Below are positions 5,799 through 6,891 of a DNA stretch of 6,891 nt, piece by piece. Source of the stretch: Gaiellasilicea sp039914895 (GTDB lineage: Bacteria > Actinomycetota > Thermoleophilia > Gaiellales > Gaiellaceae); NCBI GenBank assembly GCA_039914895.1, contig JBDSOJ010000184.1, positions 1 through 6,891 of the forward strand, in the 5' to 3' direction. The notes beneath the pieces are model-generated. The model saw only the letters and a program-made list of their open reading frames with translations. It was not told where the DNA came from and did no database searches. A program made the position numbers and the translations under genes. Each line of letters starts with the position of its first letter. Positions within the stretch are counted from its first letter, which is position 1.

Positions 5799-6891
5799 CT
5801 AGGCCTGAGGAATCCGCGCTTCGAGCGCGGCGCCTAATGCCTCGCGCACCGGCTCGAGCTCGATCCGGTCGAGCACGTCCTGGAAGAAGCCGCGCACGAT
5901 CAGGCGCTCGGCCTCCGCGCGTGAGAGGCCACGGGCCATCAGGTAGAAGAGTTGCTCACGGTCGACCTGACCGAGCGTCGCTCCGTGGGTGCAGCGGACG
6001 TCGTTGGCCATGATCTCGAGCCCCGGGATCGAGTCCGCGTGCGCTTGCTTGGAGAGCAGCAGGTTGCGGTTCTCCTGGTAGGCGTTCGTCTTCTGCGCGG
6101 CCTCCTCGACGCGGATCATCCCGCGCCAGACCGCGCTCGCCTCGGCGTTGAGCACGCCCTTGAAGGCGAAGTCGGAGGTCGTGTTCGGCGCGATGTGCTC
6201 CTGGAAGGTGTCGTAGTCGAGGTGCTGGACGCCGTCGGCGAAGTAGGCGCCGGTGACGCGCGAGGTTGCCCCTTGGCCGGCGAGGTCGTTCTGGATCCGG
6301 ATCTTGCCCCGCTTCGAGCCGAAGCCGGCCGCAACCCAGTCGAGCTCGGCGTCGCGCTCGATCCGGGCGTGGTGGCTGCCGAAGTGCCAGGTCTCGCGGG
6401 AGACGTTCTGAACGGAGACGTACTCGACCTTCGCCCCGTCCTCGACGAAGATCTCGACGGCCGCGTTCACATAACCGGAGAGCTCGGGCGTCGTCGACGC
6501 GTACTCCTCGATCACGGAGACGCGGCTCCCCGGCTCGGCGACGATCAGCAGCCGCCAGAAGAGCGAGCCGCCTTCGACCGAGTTCGTGATCCGGACGAGG
6601 AGCGGCTGCTCGAGCACCACACCCTTCGGGACATGAACGAGCAGGCCGTGCTCCCATTCGGCGGCGTTGTGGGCGGCGAACTTCTCGTCCGACCCGACGA
6701 GCTCACCGAGGCGCGGGTGGTCGGCGAGGAGCTCGAAGCGAATCCCGTCGGGCGCACGATCGATCTCGAGCCCCGCCTCGGAGACGCGGACGAGCCCGGC
6801 CGCCTCGAGCTCCAGCAGAGCCGGCGCGGCGACGACGTCGGTGGCGCCGTTCGCCGAGAACGTCTCGGGGTCAAAGCCCTTGAGGTCGGTG
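5799..6891 (-). CDS. sufD: Fe-S cluster assembly protein SufD, N-terminus outside window
   Basis: SufD pairs with SufB and the ATPase SufC to form the cytoplasmic SufBC2D scaffold on which Fe-S clusters are built. The frame is open from the right edge; 363 residues are visible, and roughly the first few dozen are missing. Landmarks on the visible part are TDLKGFDPE near its beginning, EWEHGLLVHVPKGVVLEQP, the beta-helix core with NVSRETWHFGSHHARIERDAELDW, GAYFADGVQHLDYDTFQEHIAPNT, SVWRGMIRVEE-type turns (AVWRGMIRVEE), and the C-terminal signature VRCTHGATLGQVDREQLFYLMARGLSR. The histidine of CTHGAT (visible residue 302) corresponds to the conserved SufD histidine used in cluster assembly. The C-terminal helix VRGFFQDVLDRI is also typical. 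SufB is less likely because its extra N-terminal region and cysteine pattern are absent. The stop lies 10 bp before the 215-residue gene, which is not a recognised suf gene. Confidence 0.93.
   Translation of the reverse strand, partial: TDLKGFDPETFSANGATDVVAAPALLELEAAGLVRVSEAGLEIDRAPDGIRFELLADHPRLGELVGSDEKFAAHNAAEWEHGLLVHVPKGVVLEQPLLVRITNSVEGGSLFWRLLIVAEPGSRVSVIEEYASTTPELSGYVNAAVEIFVEDGAKVEYVSVQNVSRETWHFGSHHARIERDAELDWVAAGFGSKRGKIRIQNDLAGQGATSRVTGAYFADGVQHLDYDTFQEHIAPNTTSDFAFKGVLNAEASAVWRGMIRVEEAAQKTNAYQENRNLLLSKQAHADSIPGLEIMANDVRCTHGATLGQVDREQLFYLMARGLSRAEAERLIVRGFFQDVLDRIELEPVREALGAALEARIPQA

Noticed and set aside
1..6891. tRNA, rRNA, CRISPR array, insertion sequence or phage genes
   Set aside because: No spaced direct repeats, terminal inverted repeats, transposase motifs or recognisable RNA-gene sequences were seen, and nearly all the DNA is explained by the protein genes listed.

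Overview
The window is very GC-rich with G/C-ending codons, several GTG starts, overlapping stop/start pairs and almost no intergenic DNA. This suggests a high-GC actinobacterium, possibly a soil Thermoleophilia-type lineage. That placement is an inference from composition and protein style, because no rRNA or other taxonomic marker is present.

Layout. Positions 1-1854 hold a tightly packed plus-strand run: the tail of a coiled-coil-ending protein (possibly YceH/DUF480), a 105-residue three-helix membrane protein (ATGA overlap), a SnoaL/NTF2-like small protein (GTGA overlap), and a 334-residue CbbX/SpoVK-type AAA+ ATPase. This run converges, with only 10 bp between stop codons, on a minus-strand run that reads from the right edge back to 1865: sufD (5' end outside the window), a 215-residue uncharacterised protein with one CPxCG knuckle, and a very large exported protein of 1072 residues.

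The most unusual gene is that 1072-residue protein. It appears to join a complete carbohydrate-active architecture (N-terminal beta domain, six-hairpin alpha-barrel domain, beta-sandwich) to a complete C-terminal alpha/beta-hydrolase of the prolyl-oligopeptidase/feruloyl-esterase type, with a readable Ser893-Asp996-His1031 triad. A plausible job is extracellular removal of ester-linked groups and cleavage of glycosidic bonds by one polypeptide, but the substrate cannot be read from sequence. Its signal peptide contains a perfect tandem 18-bp duplication.

How the genes work together. The plus-strand cluster is translationally coupled and suggests co-expression of a membrane protein, a SnoaL-fold protein and a remodelling ATPase. 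No RuBisCO gene is in view, so RuBisCO activation is not supported. SufD belongs to the SufBCD Fe-S cluster scaffold; the gene after it is not another suf gene. I see no tRNA, rRNA, CRISPR array, insertion sequence or convincing rho-independent terminator.
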